Assembly (NCBI RefSeq): GCF_030816195.1
Contig: NZ_JAUSXS010000001.1
Span: forward strand, 3,371,501 to 3,435,500
Reading direction: 5' to 3'
DNA: 64,000 nt
Origin: Pseudomonas sp. W4I3
GTDB taxonomy: Bacteria > Pseudomonadota > Gammaproteobacteria > Pseudomonadales > Pseudomonadaceae
Made by a program: the position numbers and the translations under genes. Below, one piece after another: positions 45,025 to 54,820 of the stretch (the first letter of the stretch is position 1; each line of letters begins with the position of its first letter). A model generated the notes under the pieces. That model did not search any database, had not been told where the DNA came from, and saw only the letters and a list, made by a program, of their open reading frames with translations.

Positions 45025-47716
45025 ATGAATCATGTGATCAACTCCATACTGGAAAATGCATCGACTCGCCCCTCAATCGGCCATACCAACCCCGCGTTAC
45101 TGCATGACGTTCTATGGCGAGCATTGGAGCAGGCGCTCAAGGCAAACACGGATGACGATGCCTCCCAAACCCCGCACACTCGCGCCTGCCTGAGGATCTT
45201 CGCTGAAATCGATACGCTGTCGTATCTGGACAAGGCTGATTCTAAATTGGCGGCTGCCTTGGGCAAGGCGTTTTTCGAATCCCGCTCCAGTAAAGACGTC
45301 GAGGCGTTCTGGAAATTGTTGCTGATCAAACAACTGCTGTTCGAATTGTCGGTCAGGAGTGTAGCGACCCAGATTGCCTCGCAGGCCAGCCTGCCCCGTC
45401 AGCTGATTACGCTTGACCCTCAGTTGATTGCTGCGCCGTCTGGGGTAAATATCAGCCTGGGGCTGCTGTGCAAAGAGACCGATCAGCTCAAGCATTCCGT
45501 CGTGCGGGTCTTGCAGAAACTGGCACAGCACGTCGAAGACCGTGGCCTCAAAAAGCCTCAAGTCACTGCGCAGATCCTGCTTGAGCTATACAACGCCGTG
45601 TGGTCGGGCAGTAATGGCACCGATATCGAGTCGCAGATTTTTTACGCCGACAGTGTGTATGACGCGTTGCCCGACGTGCATCATGCCTTGGGCCTGGCGC
45701 CACAGGACAAATGGCTGACGTTGTTCACCTGGTTATACGGCGACAAGGATGGCCGCCCCTATGACACCAATCAGCACACCGAAACCCTGGTCGTGGCGCT
45801 TGAAACTGCGCTGCGCAATCGCTACATCGCTGATATCGACAGCCTGATCAAGGACGGCGGCGCACGGCATCGCCTGGAAGAGATTCGTGCACGCCTGGGC
45901 AAGGATCAACCCAGGCATTTCGAGCATCCCGCCGAACTGATCGACGCCCTGGGTAGCATCCGTTTATACCCAACCGGCCGCCATCGACCGTCTGCTGCTG
46001 CGCGTGCATGCGTTTGGCTTTCACTACATGGATATCGAGTTTCGCGAAAACGCGGAGATGTTCAGCAGCGTGGTCGATGAGATTCTTTCCAGCCAATGGC
46101 TGGAAACCATCGGGCTGGGCCAGGGCCAGCACTATCACCAACTGGATGAGCGTGCGCGACAGGCCGCGCTTGAGGTTGCGCTGGAGGGCGGGGAGGCCCA
46201 AACCCCCGCTGCGCTGTGGCAAGGGTATCTGCAACGCACTACTTCGATTTACGCCAAGAAAGCCAAGCAATACGCCAGCCAGGATTACATTGCGCTGATG
46301 GAGCAGGACCCGAGCTATATCCGCATGCACGATGCGCGCAATGCGCTCGAGCGGTTTGAAATGATCGACCGTTATCGCGATCGGATGATAATCCACGGGA
46401 TCGCCGAGTACACCTCGGCTCTCAGTGCGCTGGAGGTGCTGTTTTTGATGAGGGCGGCCCAGGTACGGGACGGTATTGACATCGCCCTGCAACCCGAAGA
46501 CTTGGCAGGTGCCGAGCGCACGCTTGCCACGGTGCATGAGCTGTACGAAAACCCGTTGTACCGGGCACATCTGGCAACGCGGGGCAACCGCCAATACATC
46601 ACATTTGGCCCCAGCGACACTGGCAAGCAAGGCGGCAAGGCCATGCACAAACTGAACATGGCGATTGCTAACCAGCACAAGCTGATCGCGGCCCGTTACG
46701 GTATCGAGGTGGTTGCCCACGTCATCATGGGCGCAGAACACGCACGGTGTAACGGCGTGATTGCCGAGACCTTGCAGGAGTTCGGCGCGCTGGAGGGACC
46801 GGAAACCCGGTTCATGCTGGCCGGTTGCGCGGAAATGCGCGCTCATCTGTTGACCCGCAACCAGTCCGTCGGCTTCCTCAGCCAGTTGTATCGTATGCAC
46901 GCCGAGCCCCAGCTGCAGCCTTCCGAGGAGGTCATTGCAGGCAGAATTCAACGCTGGGCGCAGGTGGTACGGCGCTATCAGGCAACGTTCTTCGAGCACC
47001 CGGCGCTGCCCTCTCTGCTGCGGGACCTGGCGCGATTTGATGTGGTCAGGGCCACGGCCAAGGGTACCCGGCCGCCTTCTCGTATATTCAACATCAAGGT
47101 CTTCGAGTCGCGACCCGATGCGATTCGGGCGATTCCCTGGACCCGCGCCTTGCTGGCCGGTGGATTGCACAGCGAACTGATCGGCGTCGGGCAGTTCGCG
47201 CAAGAGCCGGCAACGCACTTGTCGAAGGCGTTCAATGAGGATGAGAGCTTTCACACCTACGTCAAAGGCATGGCCTATGCCATTGCGCGAACCGATCTCA
47301 AATGTGCGTGGCTGACTTTGACCGGTAGCATCCCGGAAAAGGCCCACATTCTGGCGCTGGCCGAAGCCTTGAAGACTGAAGCCGTCGGCACCGCTGAACA
47401 GCTGCTGGCCAGCCTGCATCTGGAAGTGATCGAAGGTAAGCGCTTTGTGTACAAAGCCAGCACCGGTACTGAGCCGGCGGACCCGTGGCGAATCAAGGAA
47501 GGCAGCTTGCTTAAACTGTGGCCTAGCCTCAAGGCAGAGGTCTACCGCAAGGAAAAGAACCTGAGAATTTATCGGTTGTTTCTTATCTATGCCAAAAGCA
47601 ATCCCGAGTTCATCCAGTCTTCATCGCTGAATGATTTCTACAGCGGGTTCCTTGCGGCCGTAAGTACCGATGTGGGTCTGGTCGATCCCACAAGCGCCCA
47701 CCATTTCAGCTGGTGA
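45025..47716 (+). pseudogene. Divergent PEP-carboxylase homologue, split by one frameshift
   Basis: Two overlapping frames (45025-46080, then the frame to 47716) rebuild an ~896-aa protein, the length of bacterial PEPC. Matching blocks: FTWLYGDKDGRPYDT (PEPC SWIGGDRDGNP), HAFGFHYMDIEFREN (PEPC ..DIRQES), ITFGPSDTGKQGGKAM (PEPC MIGYSDSAKDAG), GTRPPSRIFN...DAIRAIPWT (PEPC SRP..ESLRAIPW). But the catalytic loops are not conserved: the LTAHPTE segment appears as VTAQILLE (His to Gln), and the GRGGxIGRGG loop as IMGAEHARCNG. Removing a T near 45963-45965 joins the frames (...GSIR-YTQPAAIDRLLL). Its active form would not be a normal PEPC. Confidence 0.75.
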
Positions 47717-47779
47717 TTAACCTCGATACCCAGGGAAACCTGGGTTTCGACAAGCGCTACCCTCCAAGAGGATCACTGA

Positions 47780-48835
47780 ATGGCATTTACCACCCTGATA
47801 TTGGATGCCCCCGGCCCGCCGTTGCTGTTTGAGGAAGTTGATCGCGTTCTTGAACTGGGCCTGGCCGTCACCCTCAACCTGTACTATTTCGCGGACAAGG
47901 ACCGCATCCGGCAGCACTACACCACGCGCATTCAATATGCCGAGATCAACTGCCATGACGAGCCTGCCTTCATTGCCGCTGTAACGCGGGCCGGGGGGTA
48001 CAGCGTGTTCAAGACGCGCCTGAACATCCCCTTCGGCGCCGGCCTGATCCGCGCCGCCACCTCTCCCGAGTTGACCACGCCACTGCGTGCCATCGCTCAG
48101 GCCGGCACGGGAGTCAATCATATTGATCGGCATGAGTGCGAGCAGCATGGCGTGGCGATACTCAACACGCCGGGCTCCAACGCGGCCGCCGTTGCCGAAT
48201 ACGTCGTGGCCCAGTCGCTGTTTCTGTCTCGCGACCTGGATTACTACAACGTCGAAACGCACCTGGGTCATTGGGCAAAAGGCACCTTGGCACCGACCCC
48301 CGAATACGCCGAACTGACGCTTGGGCTGGTGGGCACTGGCAGCATTGCCCGACAGGTGGCGCGCAAGGCCGCGGCACTGGGCATCAAGGTGATTGCCACC
48401 GGGTCAGAGCGTTTTACCGAAGCAGTGGCGCGCAGTCTTGAGCTTGAACGACGGGCAAGCCTTGGGCAGCTACTGGCCGAGGCGGACATCGTTTCGATTC
48501 ACGTACCGCTCACAACGCTGACCCGAGGCTTGTTCGGCACTGACGAGTTCCGGCAGATGCGCCAAGGTTCAATCCTCATCAATACCGCTCGCGGCGGAAT
48601 CGTCGACGAGCATCAGTTGGCAGCCTTCATGAGCCGATTTCCCACACACATTAAAGCGGTTGCCATCGATACCTTTGCCCTGGAAAAAGACCGCTTCGAC
48701 TCGCCATTGGCCCATATACCCAACGCGCAACTGACGCCGCACATTGCCGGCAATACCACCACCGCAATCAGGACGGCATCACGCCAGATCATCGATAAGA
48801 TCCACGCATTCAGTGCCGCCGCACCCGCGGGTTAA
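47780..48835 (+). CDS. D-isomer-specific 2-hydroxyacid dehydrogenase
   Basis: 351 aa NAD-dependent oxidoreductase interconverting a 2-oxoacid and a D-2-hydroxyacid. Rossmann motif LGLVGTGSIARQVARK (about 180), active-site Arg in NTARGGIVDE (about 272), His in LTPHIAGNT (about 320), with the expected acid between. The N-terminal half (MAFTTLILDAPGPPLLFEEV) departs from PdxB and SerA. 63 bp after the PEPC-like gene, 27 bp before the RraA-like gene: one operon. Its substrate probably comes from the neighbouring enzymes. Confidence 0.87.
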   Translation: MAFTTLILDAPGPPLLFEEVDRVLELGLAVTLNLYYFADKDRIRQHYTTRIQYAEINCHDEPAFIAAVTRAGGYSVFKTRLNIPFGAGLIRAATSPELTTPLRAIAQAGTGVNHIDRHECEQHGVAILNTPGSNAAAVAEYVVAQSLFLSRDLDYYNVETHLGHWAKGTLAPTPEYAELTLGLVGTGSIARQVARKAAALGIKVIATGSERFTEAVARSLELERRASLGQLLAEADIVSIHVPLTTLTRGLFGTDEFRQMRQGSILINTARGGIVDEHQLAAFMSRFPTHIKAVAIDTFALEKDRFDSPLAHIPNAQLTPHIAGNTTTAIRTASRQIIDKIHAFSAAAPAG

Positions 48836-48862
48836 CCTACAGGACACAAGGAAGACCACCTC

Positions 48863-49516
48863 ATGCAAACCTCTATTTTTACCCGCCTTAACGCCCTGAG
48901 CTGCACCGACCTCAGCGATGCGATGGACCGTCTGAATATCGTTTGCCAGTGCACCAACATCATGCCCCTGGACCGCACGTTTAAGCTTACGGGTAAAGCC
49001 TGGACCCTGCGCTACGGCCCTATTGGTCGGGACGGCGGCTCGGTCGGTGATTACATCGACGACCTTGAAGCCGGCCAAGTGGTGGTGATCGACAACCAGG
49101 CCCGGCAGGACACCACCGTGTGGGGTGATTTGCTGACTTCCACCGCCGCCCGCAAACACTTGGCCGGTACGGTGATTGATGGTATCTGCCGCGACGTTGA
49201 TCGTGCGTTGGAGCTCAACTATCCGATTTTCTCCCGAGGAAACTGGATGCGCACCGGTAAGGATCGGGTGCGTGTCGAAGCGATCCAGGCGCCCGTGACG
49301 CTGGGCGGCGTTCGGGTACAACCCGATGATTGGTTGCGCGGCGATGGTGATGGTCTGGTGGTAATTCCAGCCGGTTCACTGAGCGAAGTGCTGGCGGTGG
49401 CCGAGGAAATCCACCATGCCGAAGAACATATCCGTGCCGCTATCGAGGCGGGCGTGCCTTTACGCCAAGCCCGCGCCGATTACGGTTACCACGCTTTGCA
49501 GACGCCGCGCCGCTGA
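48863..49516 (+). CDS. RraA-family protein (HMG/CHA aldolase or oxaloacetate decarboxylase type)
   Basis: 217 aa. This fold includes class-II pyruvate aldolases for 4-hydroxy-4-methyl-2-oxoglutarate and the RNase E inhibitor RraA. Visible: DLSDAMDRLN at the start, WGDLLTSTAA, and GTVIDGICRDVD with the Arg and Asp that hold pyruvate and the metal. That makes an aldolase/decarboxylase more likely than an RNase regulator. Third gene of the PEPC-like unit, then a strong terminator. Confidence 0.85.
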   Translation: MQTSIFTRLNALSCTDLSDAMDRLNIVCQCTNIMPLDRTFKLTGKAWTLRYGPIGRDGGSVGDYIDDLEAGQVVVIDNQARQDTTVWGDLLTSTAARKHLAGTVIDGICRDVDRALELNYPIFSRGNWMRTGKDRVRVEAIQAPVTLGGVRVQPDDWLRGDGDGLVVIPAGSLSEVLAVAEEIHHAEEHIRAAIEAGVPLRQARADYGYHALQTPRR

Positions 49517-49526
49517 CTGGCCAACG

Positions 49527-49555
49527 ACTGAAGCCGCAACAGGTGCGGCTTCAGT
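49527..49555. terminator. Perfect 12-bp hairpin after the PEPC-like cluster
   Basis: ACTGAAGCCGCA, loop ACAGG, TGCGGCTTCAGT. No T run after it on the plus strand, but the position just after the RraA-like gene, opposite the efflux genes, suggests bidirectional termination. Confidence 0.65.
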
Positions 49556-49582
49556 TGATGCTGGCGGGGGCGTCACCACCCT

Positions 49583-49690
49583 TCACTTGCCGAGTTTTTT
49601 ACGCACGTCGTCGACCATTGGGCCAACAGCGTCCACTGCGTCTTTGAGCTGCTGTTCAGTTACGCCGAACTCCTTTGTCCAATGCAGATT
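49583..49690 (-). pseudogene. DUF3606 gene remnant overlapping the efflux gene end
   Basis: A minus-strand frame encodes LHWTKEFGVTEQQLKDAVDA, then VGPMVDDVRKKLGK and a stop: the C-terminal two-thirds of a DUF3606 protein (typical 'Y-W-T/S-K-E-F-G-V-s-e...L..AV..VG'). It has no start. It overlaps, in another frame, the last dozen codons of the RND transporter gene, so a deletion or insertion fused the two. Confidence 0.7.
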
Positions 49691-52600
49691 CCCCGCGTGT
49701 CGCCAGTTTGCGCATGACCACGTAAAACACCGGCGTTAGAAACAGGCCGAACAACGTGACCCCAAGCATGCCGGCAAACACCGTCACCCCGGTCGCCAAG
49801 CGCACTTCACTGCCCGCACCCTGTCCGAGCAGCAGCGGTACTGAGCCGGCGATGAAGGCAATTGACGTCATGATGATCGGGCGCAACCGTAGGCGGCAGG
49901 CTTCCAGTGCCGCCTGTACGATCGTTCTGCCTTGCATCTCAAGTTCCCGGGCGAACTCGACGATCAGGATTGCGTTCTTGCAAGCCAGGCCCATGAGTAC
50001 CACCAAGCCGACTTGGACGAACACGTTGTTGTCGCCATTGGTCAGCCAAACCCCGAGCAATGCCGAACACATGCAGACTGGTACGATAAGGATCACTGCC
50101 AAGGGTAATGTCCAGCTCTCATACAGAGAGGCGAGCACCAGAAACACCAGCATTACGGCCAGCGGAAATACGATAAACGCGGCGTTGTTCTGGCTGACTT
50201 GCTGGTAGCTCAAGTCCGTCCACTCCAGCTCAATACCGCGTGGCAGCACGCGTTTGGCAATCTCGGTGAGTTTGGTGATGACCTGCGCGGATGAAAACAC
50301 CCTGGGGTCGGCGTCGCCGATCACGTCGGCCGCCGGGACACCGTTGTAACGGATGACCGGATCAGGACCAAAAGTGTGCTCCACGGTGACCATAGAGCCG
50401 ATCGGCACCATTTCTCCACGATCATTACGCGTGCGCAATTTTCCTATGTCTTCAGCTGTTTGGCGGTGTGAGGAATCGGCCTGCGCCATGACGCGATAAA
50501 CGCGACCAAACTGGTTGAAGTCATTGACGTAGACCGAGCCCAGATAGGTTTGCAGCGTATCGAACAGGTCAGTCAGAGACACGCCCTGCGCTTTGGCTTT
50601 GACCCGATCAACCTTGACTTCCAACTGCGGAATGTTGGCCTGATACGAACTCACCGGCCAGGTCATGCCGGGGGTTTTAGCAATTTCTGCAAGGAAGGCG
50701 TTCAGCGCATTTTGCAGCGCGCCAAAGCCCAGGCCGGCACGGTCTTTCAGGTAAAGCGAGTAGCCAGAACCGTTGCCCAATCCTTGGATCGGCGGGGGCA
50801 TCAGTGCGTAGGCGGTGCCATCTTTGATGCCGGCGAATTTTGCGTTGAGTTCATGGTTGATGTCCGCGGCGCTACGAGTGCGTTGGTCGAACGGCTTGAG
50901 GATGATGTACAACGCCGTGAGGTTGGGAGTGTTAACGTTTTGCAGTGCGTTCAACCCGGCATATGCCGGAACGATGTCGACACCCTCGACGCCCTGGGCG
51001 ATGTCAATCATTTGCCGGGTTACCGCATCTGTACGCGAGAGCGATGCACCTTCTTGTAGCTTGGCGCCGCCGAATAGATAGAGTTTGTCTTGAGTGGGAA
51101 TGAACCCCCCCGGCACCTGTTGAAACAACATCACCGTGCCGCCCAAAAGCATCGCGTACACCATGAACACTGCGCCCCGACGGTTCAGTGCACGCGACAC
51201 GGCACTGGTGTAGCGTTCCGAACTACGCAGGAAAAAACGGTTGAACGGGCGAAATAGCCAGCCCAGTGTATGGTCGATCAACCGCGCCAATGGGTCTTTA
51301 GGCCCGTCGTGAGGCCGCAGCAACTTGGCCGCCAGAGCAGGGCTGAGCGTCAACGAGTTGATGGCAGAAATCACCGTCGAAATGGCGATGGTCACGGCGA
51401 ACTGTTTATAGAATTCGCCGGTAACACCACTGAGGAACGCCATCGGTACGAACACCGCGCACAACACCAGTGAGATCGCAATGATCGGGCCGCTGACTTC
51501 GCGCATCGCCTTGTGCGCGGCTTCTCGTGGGTTTAACCCTTCTTGCATGTTGCGCTCGACGTTTTCCACCACCACGATTGCATCGTCCACGACGATGCCG
51601 ATGGCCAGCACCAGCCCGAACAAGGTTAAGGTGTTGATCGAGTAGCCGAACAGATACAAGAACGCAAATGTCCCCACCACTGAGACGGGCACTGCGATCA
51701 ACGGAATGATTGAGGCCCGCCAGTTTTGCAGAAACACGATCACTACCAGGACCACCAGCATGACCGCCTCGAACAGCGTGTGCTGCACTGAGCTGATGGA
51801 CTCGCGGACAAACACGGTCGGGTCCCATACCGCCTTGTAGGCGATATCCTTTGGAAAGTCCTCGGCCAATCGGTCCAGCGTCTTGTAGACCTGATCGGCC
51901 ACACCCAGCGCATTGGCGCCGGGTGAAAGGAATATCCCGACGGTGCTGGCGTTCTGCTGGTTTTGCAGAGCGCGCATGGTGTAATCACTGGCGCCCATTT
52001 CTATGCGCGCCACGTCGCCAAGCCGCACGATTTGTCCGCTGGAGCCTTGTTTCAGCACGATATCGGCGAACTCTTGCTCGCTGCGCAGGCGCCCCCTCAC
52101 GTTGATAGAGATCAGCATGTCGGTGGCTTTGGGGTTGGGCTCCGCGCCCAGCTGTCCGGATGATACCTGCACATTTTGTTCGCGTACGGCGTTCAAGGCA
52201 TCGGTTGCGGTCAGCCCGCGAGACGCCAGTTTGTCCGGGTCGAGCCACAGGCGCATGGCGTAATCCCCTGAGCCGTAAACCCCAACGTCACCAATGCCGC
52301 GAATACGTGATAGCTCATCCTTGATATGCAGGGTTAGGTAGTTGCGCAAGTACAGCGATTCGTAAGAGTTGCCCGGCGAATATAGGCTGACGTACATCAA
52401 GGGCGTGGGCGACTGTTTCTGGGTAGTCACGCCAAACTGCCGGACCTGTTCAGGCAAGCGTGAAAGTGCCTGGCTCACGCGGTTTTGTACGCGCACGGCG
52501 GCGGTGTCAGGGTCGACATCTGGCAGGAATGTCACGACGACTTGAAGGCTGCCGTCGGAACCGGCGACCGATTTCAGGTACATGATCCCCTCAACGCCAT

Positions 52601-52814
52601 TGATGGCCTCCTCCAGCGGCGTGGCCACGGATTCTGCGATTTCCTTGGGGTTGGCGCCGGGATAGGTTGCACGCACTACCACGCTGGGAGGCACAACCTC
52701 CGGGTATTCACTGACGGGCAGCAACGGCATCGCAATCGCGCCCAGCGCGAAGATAATGATCGAGAGCACGATGGCGAAGATCGGGCGATCAATGAAAAAC
52801 TTGGAAAAATCCAT
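49656..52814 (-). CDS. RND efflux transporter, MexF-like
   Basis: 1052 aa inner-membrane proton antiporter of the HAE-1 family. N-terminus MDFSKFFIDRPIFAIVLSII; TM4 Asp pair in GIVVDDAIVVVENVERN; Lys of TM10 in LACKNAILIVEFA; the two large periplasmic loops are full length. MexF/BpeF resemblance is strong through LFEAVMLVVLVVIVFLQNWR. It exports drugs or aromatic compounds with the fusion protein encoded upstream. The extreme C-terminus (GESALDKGVRRN) is not native-looking: it is read out of a DUF3606 remnant. Confidence 0.93.
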   Translation of the reverse strand: MDFSKFFIDRPIFAIVLSIIIFALGAIAMPLLPVSEYPEVVPPSVVVRATYPGANPKEIAESVATPLEEAINGVEGIMYLKSVAGSDGSLQVVVTFLPDVDPDTAAVRVQNRVSQALSRLPEQVRQFGVTTQKQSPTPLMYVSLYSPGNSYESLYLRNYLTLHIKDELSRIRGIGDVGVYGSGDYAMRLWLDPDKLASRGLTATDALNAVREQNVQVSSGQLGAEPNPKATDMLISINVRGRLRSEQEFADIVLKQGSSGQIVRLGDVARIEMGASDYTMRALQNQQNASTVGIFLSPGANALGVADQVYKTLDRLAEDFPKDIAYKAVWDPTVFVRESISSVQHTLFEAVMLVVLVVIVFLQNWRASIIPLIAVPVSVVGTFAFLYLFGYSINTLTLFGLVLAIGIVVDDAIVVVENVERNMQEGLNPREAAHKAMREVSGPIIAISLVLCAVFVPMAFLSGVTGEFYKQFAVTIAISTVISAINSLTLSPALAAKLLRPHDGPKDPLARLIDHTLGWLFRPFNRFFLRSSERYTSAVSRALNRRGAVFMVYAMLLGGTVMLFQQVPGGFIPTQDKLYLFGGAKLQEGASLSRTDAVTRQMIDIAQGVEGVDIVPAYAGLNALQNVNTPNLTALYIILKPFDQRTRSAADINHELNAKFAGIKDGTAYALMPPPIQGLGNGSGYSLYLKDRAGLGFGALQNALNAFLAEIAKTPGMTWPVSSYQANIPQLEVKVDRVKAKAQGVSLTDLFDTLQTYLGSVYVNDFNQFGRVYRVMAQADSSHRQTAEDIGKLRTRNDRGEMVPIGSMVTVEHTFGPDPVIRYNGVPAADVIGDADPRVFSSAQVITKLTEIAKRVLPRGIELEWTDLSYQQVSQNNAAFIVFPLAVMLVFLVLASLYESWTLPLAVILIVPVCMCSALLGVWLTNGDNNVFVQVGLVVLMGLACKNAILIVEFARELEMQGRTIVQAALEACRLRLRPIIMTSIAFIAGSVPLLLGQGAGSEVRLATGVTVFAGMLGVTLFGLFLTPVFYVVMRKLATRGESALDKGVRRN

Positions 52815-52824
52815 GCTTGCGCCC

Positions 52825-54015
52825 TCAGTTCCTGGTCGTTTTCATGGTGACTTCGGAGGGTTTCACCGGCATGCCTGGGAAATAAATGCGCTGCAAGCCT
52901 GCGACGATGAGTTTGTCGCCTGGCATCAGGCCCGATTCGACGATGCGCAGGCCGTCGTTCATCCGCCCCAACTGGATGTCCTTGCGCTCGGCGATATCGC
53001 CGGCGCCCACGATATACACGTACTTGCGGTCCTGATCGGTAAGCACCGCTTTATCGTCGATGAGAATCGCGCTGGTTTCGAGGCGGCTAGACAGCTGCAC
53101 GCGGGCAAACAGCCCAGGGGTGAATACACGGTTTTTGTTTGAAAGGGTTGCACGCAGTCGAATCGTGCCTGTGGCGGGATCAACCTGGTTATCAAGAAAA
53201 TCGACATCGCCCACGTGAGGGAAGCCGGATTCATTCGACAAGCCAACCCGCACGCTGAGTTTGCTCGCGTGGTCTTGGGCTTTGCGTGCTTGTTCGCTGT
53301 AGCGCAGGTAACTATGTTCGTCCGGGTCGAAGTAGACGTAAACAGGGTCTTGCGACACGACCGAGGTCAACAACGTTTGATCAGCCACCGCCAGGTTGCC
53401 CAGCGTCAACGATGCGCGGCTCGCCCGACCGTCTATCGGCGAGCGCACTTCAGTGAACTCCAGATCAAGCCGGGCGAGGGCTACGGCGGCGGCGGTGTCA
53501 CGAACATCGGCCTGGCTTTGAGTGAAATTGGCATGCCGCGTGTCGGCTTCTTCTTTGGATATCGCATTACTCTTGACCAGTACCTGAGCCCTGTGGTTTT
53601 GGGCTTCGTTCATCGCCAACGAGGCTTTGGCGCGCTCAAGTCTGGCGAGGGCGCTGCTCAAGGTTGCCTGGTATTTACGTGGATCAATCACCACCAGCAG
53701 GTCGCCTTTGTGCACGCCATCACCCTCCTTGAAAGCGATCCGTTGTACGTAACCCGTCACTCGTGGGCGTATCTCCACCGAGTCGACAGCGTTTACACGG
53801 CCATTGAACTCATCCCACTGGCGTATGGGCGTGCGCACAATGGTGGCCACATCGACCTCAGGCGCCGTGCTCGCAGACTCCAGTTTCTGCTTTTTACAAC
53901 CGACCAATGTCGTTGCCAGCAACAGGCTGCCGAGGAACATCAACAGAGCGGCCCTACGACGGGTTAACCGCGATAAATGCAAAGGTGTGATTAAACGATG
54001 AATCGAAATATTCAT
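52825..54015 (-). CDS. RND periplasmic adaptor (membrane fusion) lipoprotein, MexE-like
   Basis: 396 aa. Lipobox LATTLVGC near residue 36 after an arginine-rich leader (LTRRRAALLMFLGSLLL). Hairpin and lipoyl half-motifs around VTGYVQRIAFKEGDGVHKGD; beta-barrel NLAVADQTLLTSVVSQDPVY; C-terminal region ALPGDKLIVAG-like (LMPGDKLIVAGLQRIYFPGM). ATG 54015 gives the signal peptide; the longer frame has no support. First of the two-gene efflux operon, 10 bp before the transporter gene; no outer-membrane factor follows, so a channel such as an OprM/OprN type must come from elsewhere. Confidence 0.92.
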   Translation of the reverse strand: MNISIHRLITPLHLSRLTRRRAALLMFLGSLLLATTLVGCKKQKLESASTAPEVDVATIVRTPIRQWDEFNGRVNAVDSVEIRPRVTGYVQRIAFKEGDGVHKGDLLVVIDPRKYQATLSSALARLERAKASLAMNEAQNHRAQVLVKSNAISKEEADTRHANFTQSQADVRDTAAAVALARLDLEFTEVRSPIDGRASRASLTLGNLAVADQTLLTSVVSQDPVYVYFDPDEHSYLRYSEQARKAQDHASKLSVRVGLSNESGFPHVGDVDFLDNQVDPATGTIRLRATLSNKNRVFTPGLFARVQLSSRLETSAILIDDKAVLTDQDRKYVYIVGAGDIAERKDIQLGRMNDGLRIVESGLMPGDKLIVAGLQRIYFPGMPVKPSEVTMKTTRN

Positions 54016-54383
54016 TGAGCGACGGTCCTTTGTATACCGAACACCCACGACCAACAGTTCCAGCTGGGGAGGCGCGATAGTGGGAAGAGTGAGCACAGTT
54101 GCCAGGAGGTGAACTTTATTACACGAATGAACAGTACCGTTTGCGACGGTATTTGTGCGGTAGTGTGCCGAGGTGTTGAGGAAGAGTAACCGTCCGATAT
54201 GGTTTAAAACGGATAGTCCATTGCGGCTGTTTTGGGCTACAGGAAATAGTCGGAATTGGTCGTGGGTTATTTGTGGGTTGTCAGATAACTTGGCATGACG
54301 TGGCGAATAGATCGACCACTGTCAGTGGTGTGTGCAGCAGTCTTTTTTCATGGCTGAGCAACACGCCGGGAGTTTGAAATTCT
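54016..54383. promoter_or_regulatory. Divergent control region with palindrome
   Basis: 368 bp between the efflux operon (minus) and the membrane-protein gene (plus). It contains TACCGT-TTGCG-ACGGTA (54135-54151), a perfect 6-bp inverted repeat with 5-bp spacer, the size of a TetR- or LysR-type operator half-site pair. No gene seen. A regulator for the pump is not adjacent. Confidence 0.45.
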
Positions 54384-54812
54384 ATGAATAAGTCCAAGCT
54401 AAGTGTCGCAACCATGGCAGTGTTTGCGGTGGCCGGCCTGCTAAGTATCATCCTGTTCGCCAATGGCGTAATCATGTTGATCAATCCTGCGCTTTGGTAC
54501 ACCGAAGTGCCGGGAGTCGCCAGGACGGGAGCGTTCAATCAGCACTTCATCCGTGATATAGCGATTCTGTACCTGATCATCGGTAGCGCACTGTTGGGCG
54601 GCGTATTGCGCCGGGAATACAGCGTGATGCTGTGGGGCGCGTCGGGATTATGGCTGAGCTGTCATGCCATTTTTCATGTGTGGGAAGTGGCCGTTGGAAT
54701 CTGTGGTCCGGAGTTACTGATCAACGATTTTCCAGCCGTAAGCTTACCGGCCCTGATAAGCGTCGGGCTGACCTTATGGGCATGGCGCAATTCTCCCAGT
54801 CATCGTCATTAA
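54384..54812 (+). CDS. Four-helix inner-membrane protein, 142 aa
   Basis: Hydrophobic segments at about 10-32, 55-77, 80-100 and 115-135, with LINPALWYTEVPGVARTGAF in the first loop and LWLSCHAIFHVWEVAVG in the third. It resembles small DoxX/DUF4345-type membrane proteins, but I do not recognise it surely. Eight bases before the MEKHLA gene; likely one transcript. Confidence 0.7.
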   Translation: MNKSKLSVATMAVFAVAGLLSIILFANGVIMLINPALWYTEVPGVARTGAFNQHFIRDIAILYLIIGSALLGGVLRREYSVMLWGASGLWLSCHAIFHVWEVAVGICGPELLINDFPAVSLPALISVGLTLWAWRNSPSHRH

Positions 54813-54820
54813 GGGTATTC

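Noticed and set aside
44700..45026. 108-codon minus-strand frame before the PEPC-like gene
   Set aside because: No ribosome-binding site, no domain, AT-rich random-looking composition; overlaps the leader of the real gene.
45848..47419. 523-codon minus-strand frame opposite the PEPC-like gene
   Set aside because: Shadow frame without start signals; the plus strand has clear PEPC-family blocks.
54016..54096. N-terminal extension of the membrane-fusion protein
   Set aside because: It would bury the lipoprotein signal; ATG 54015 is the sensible start.
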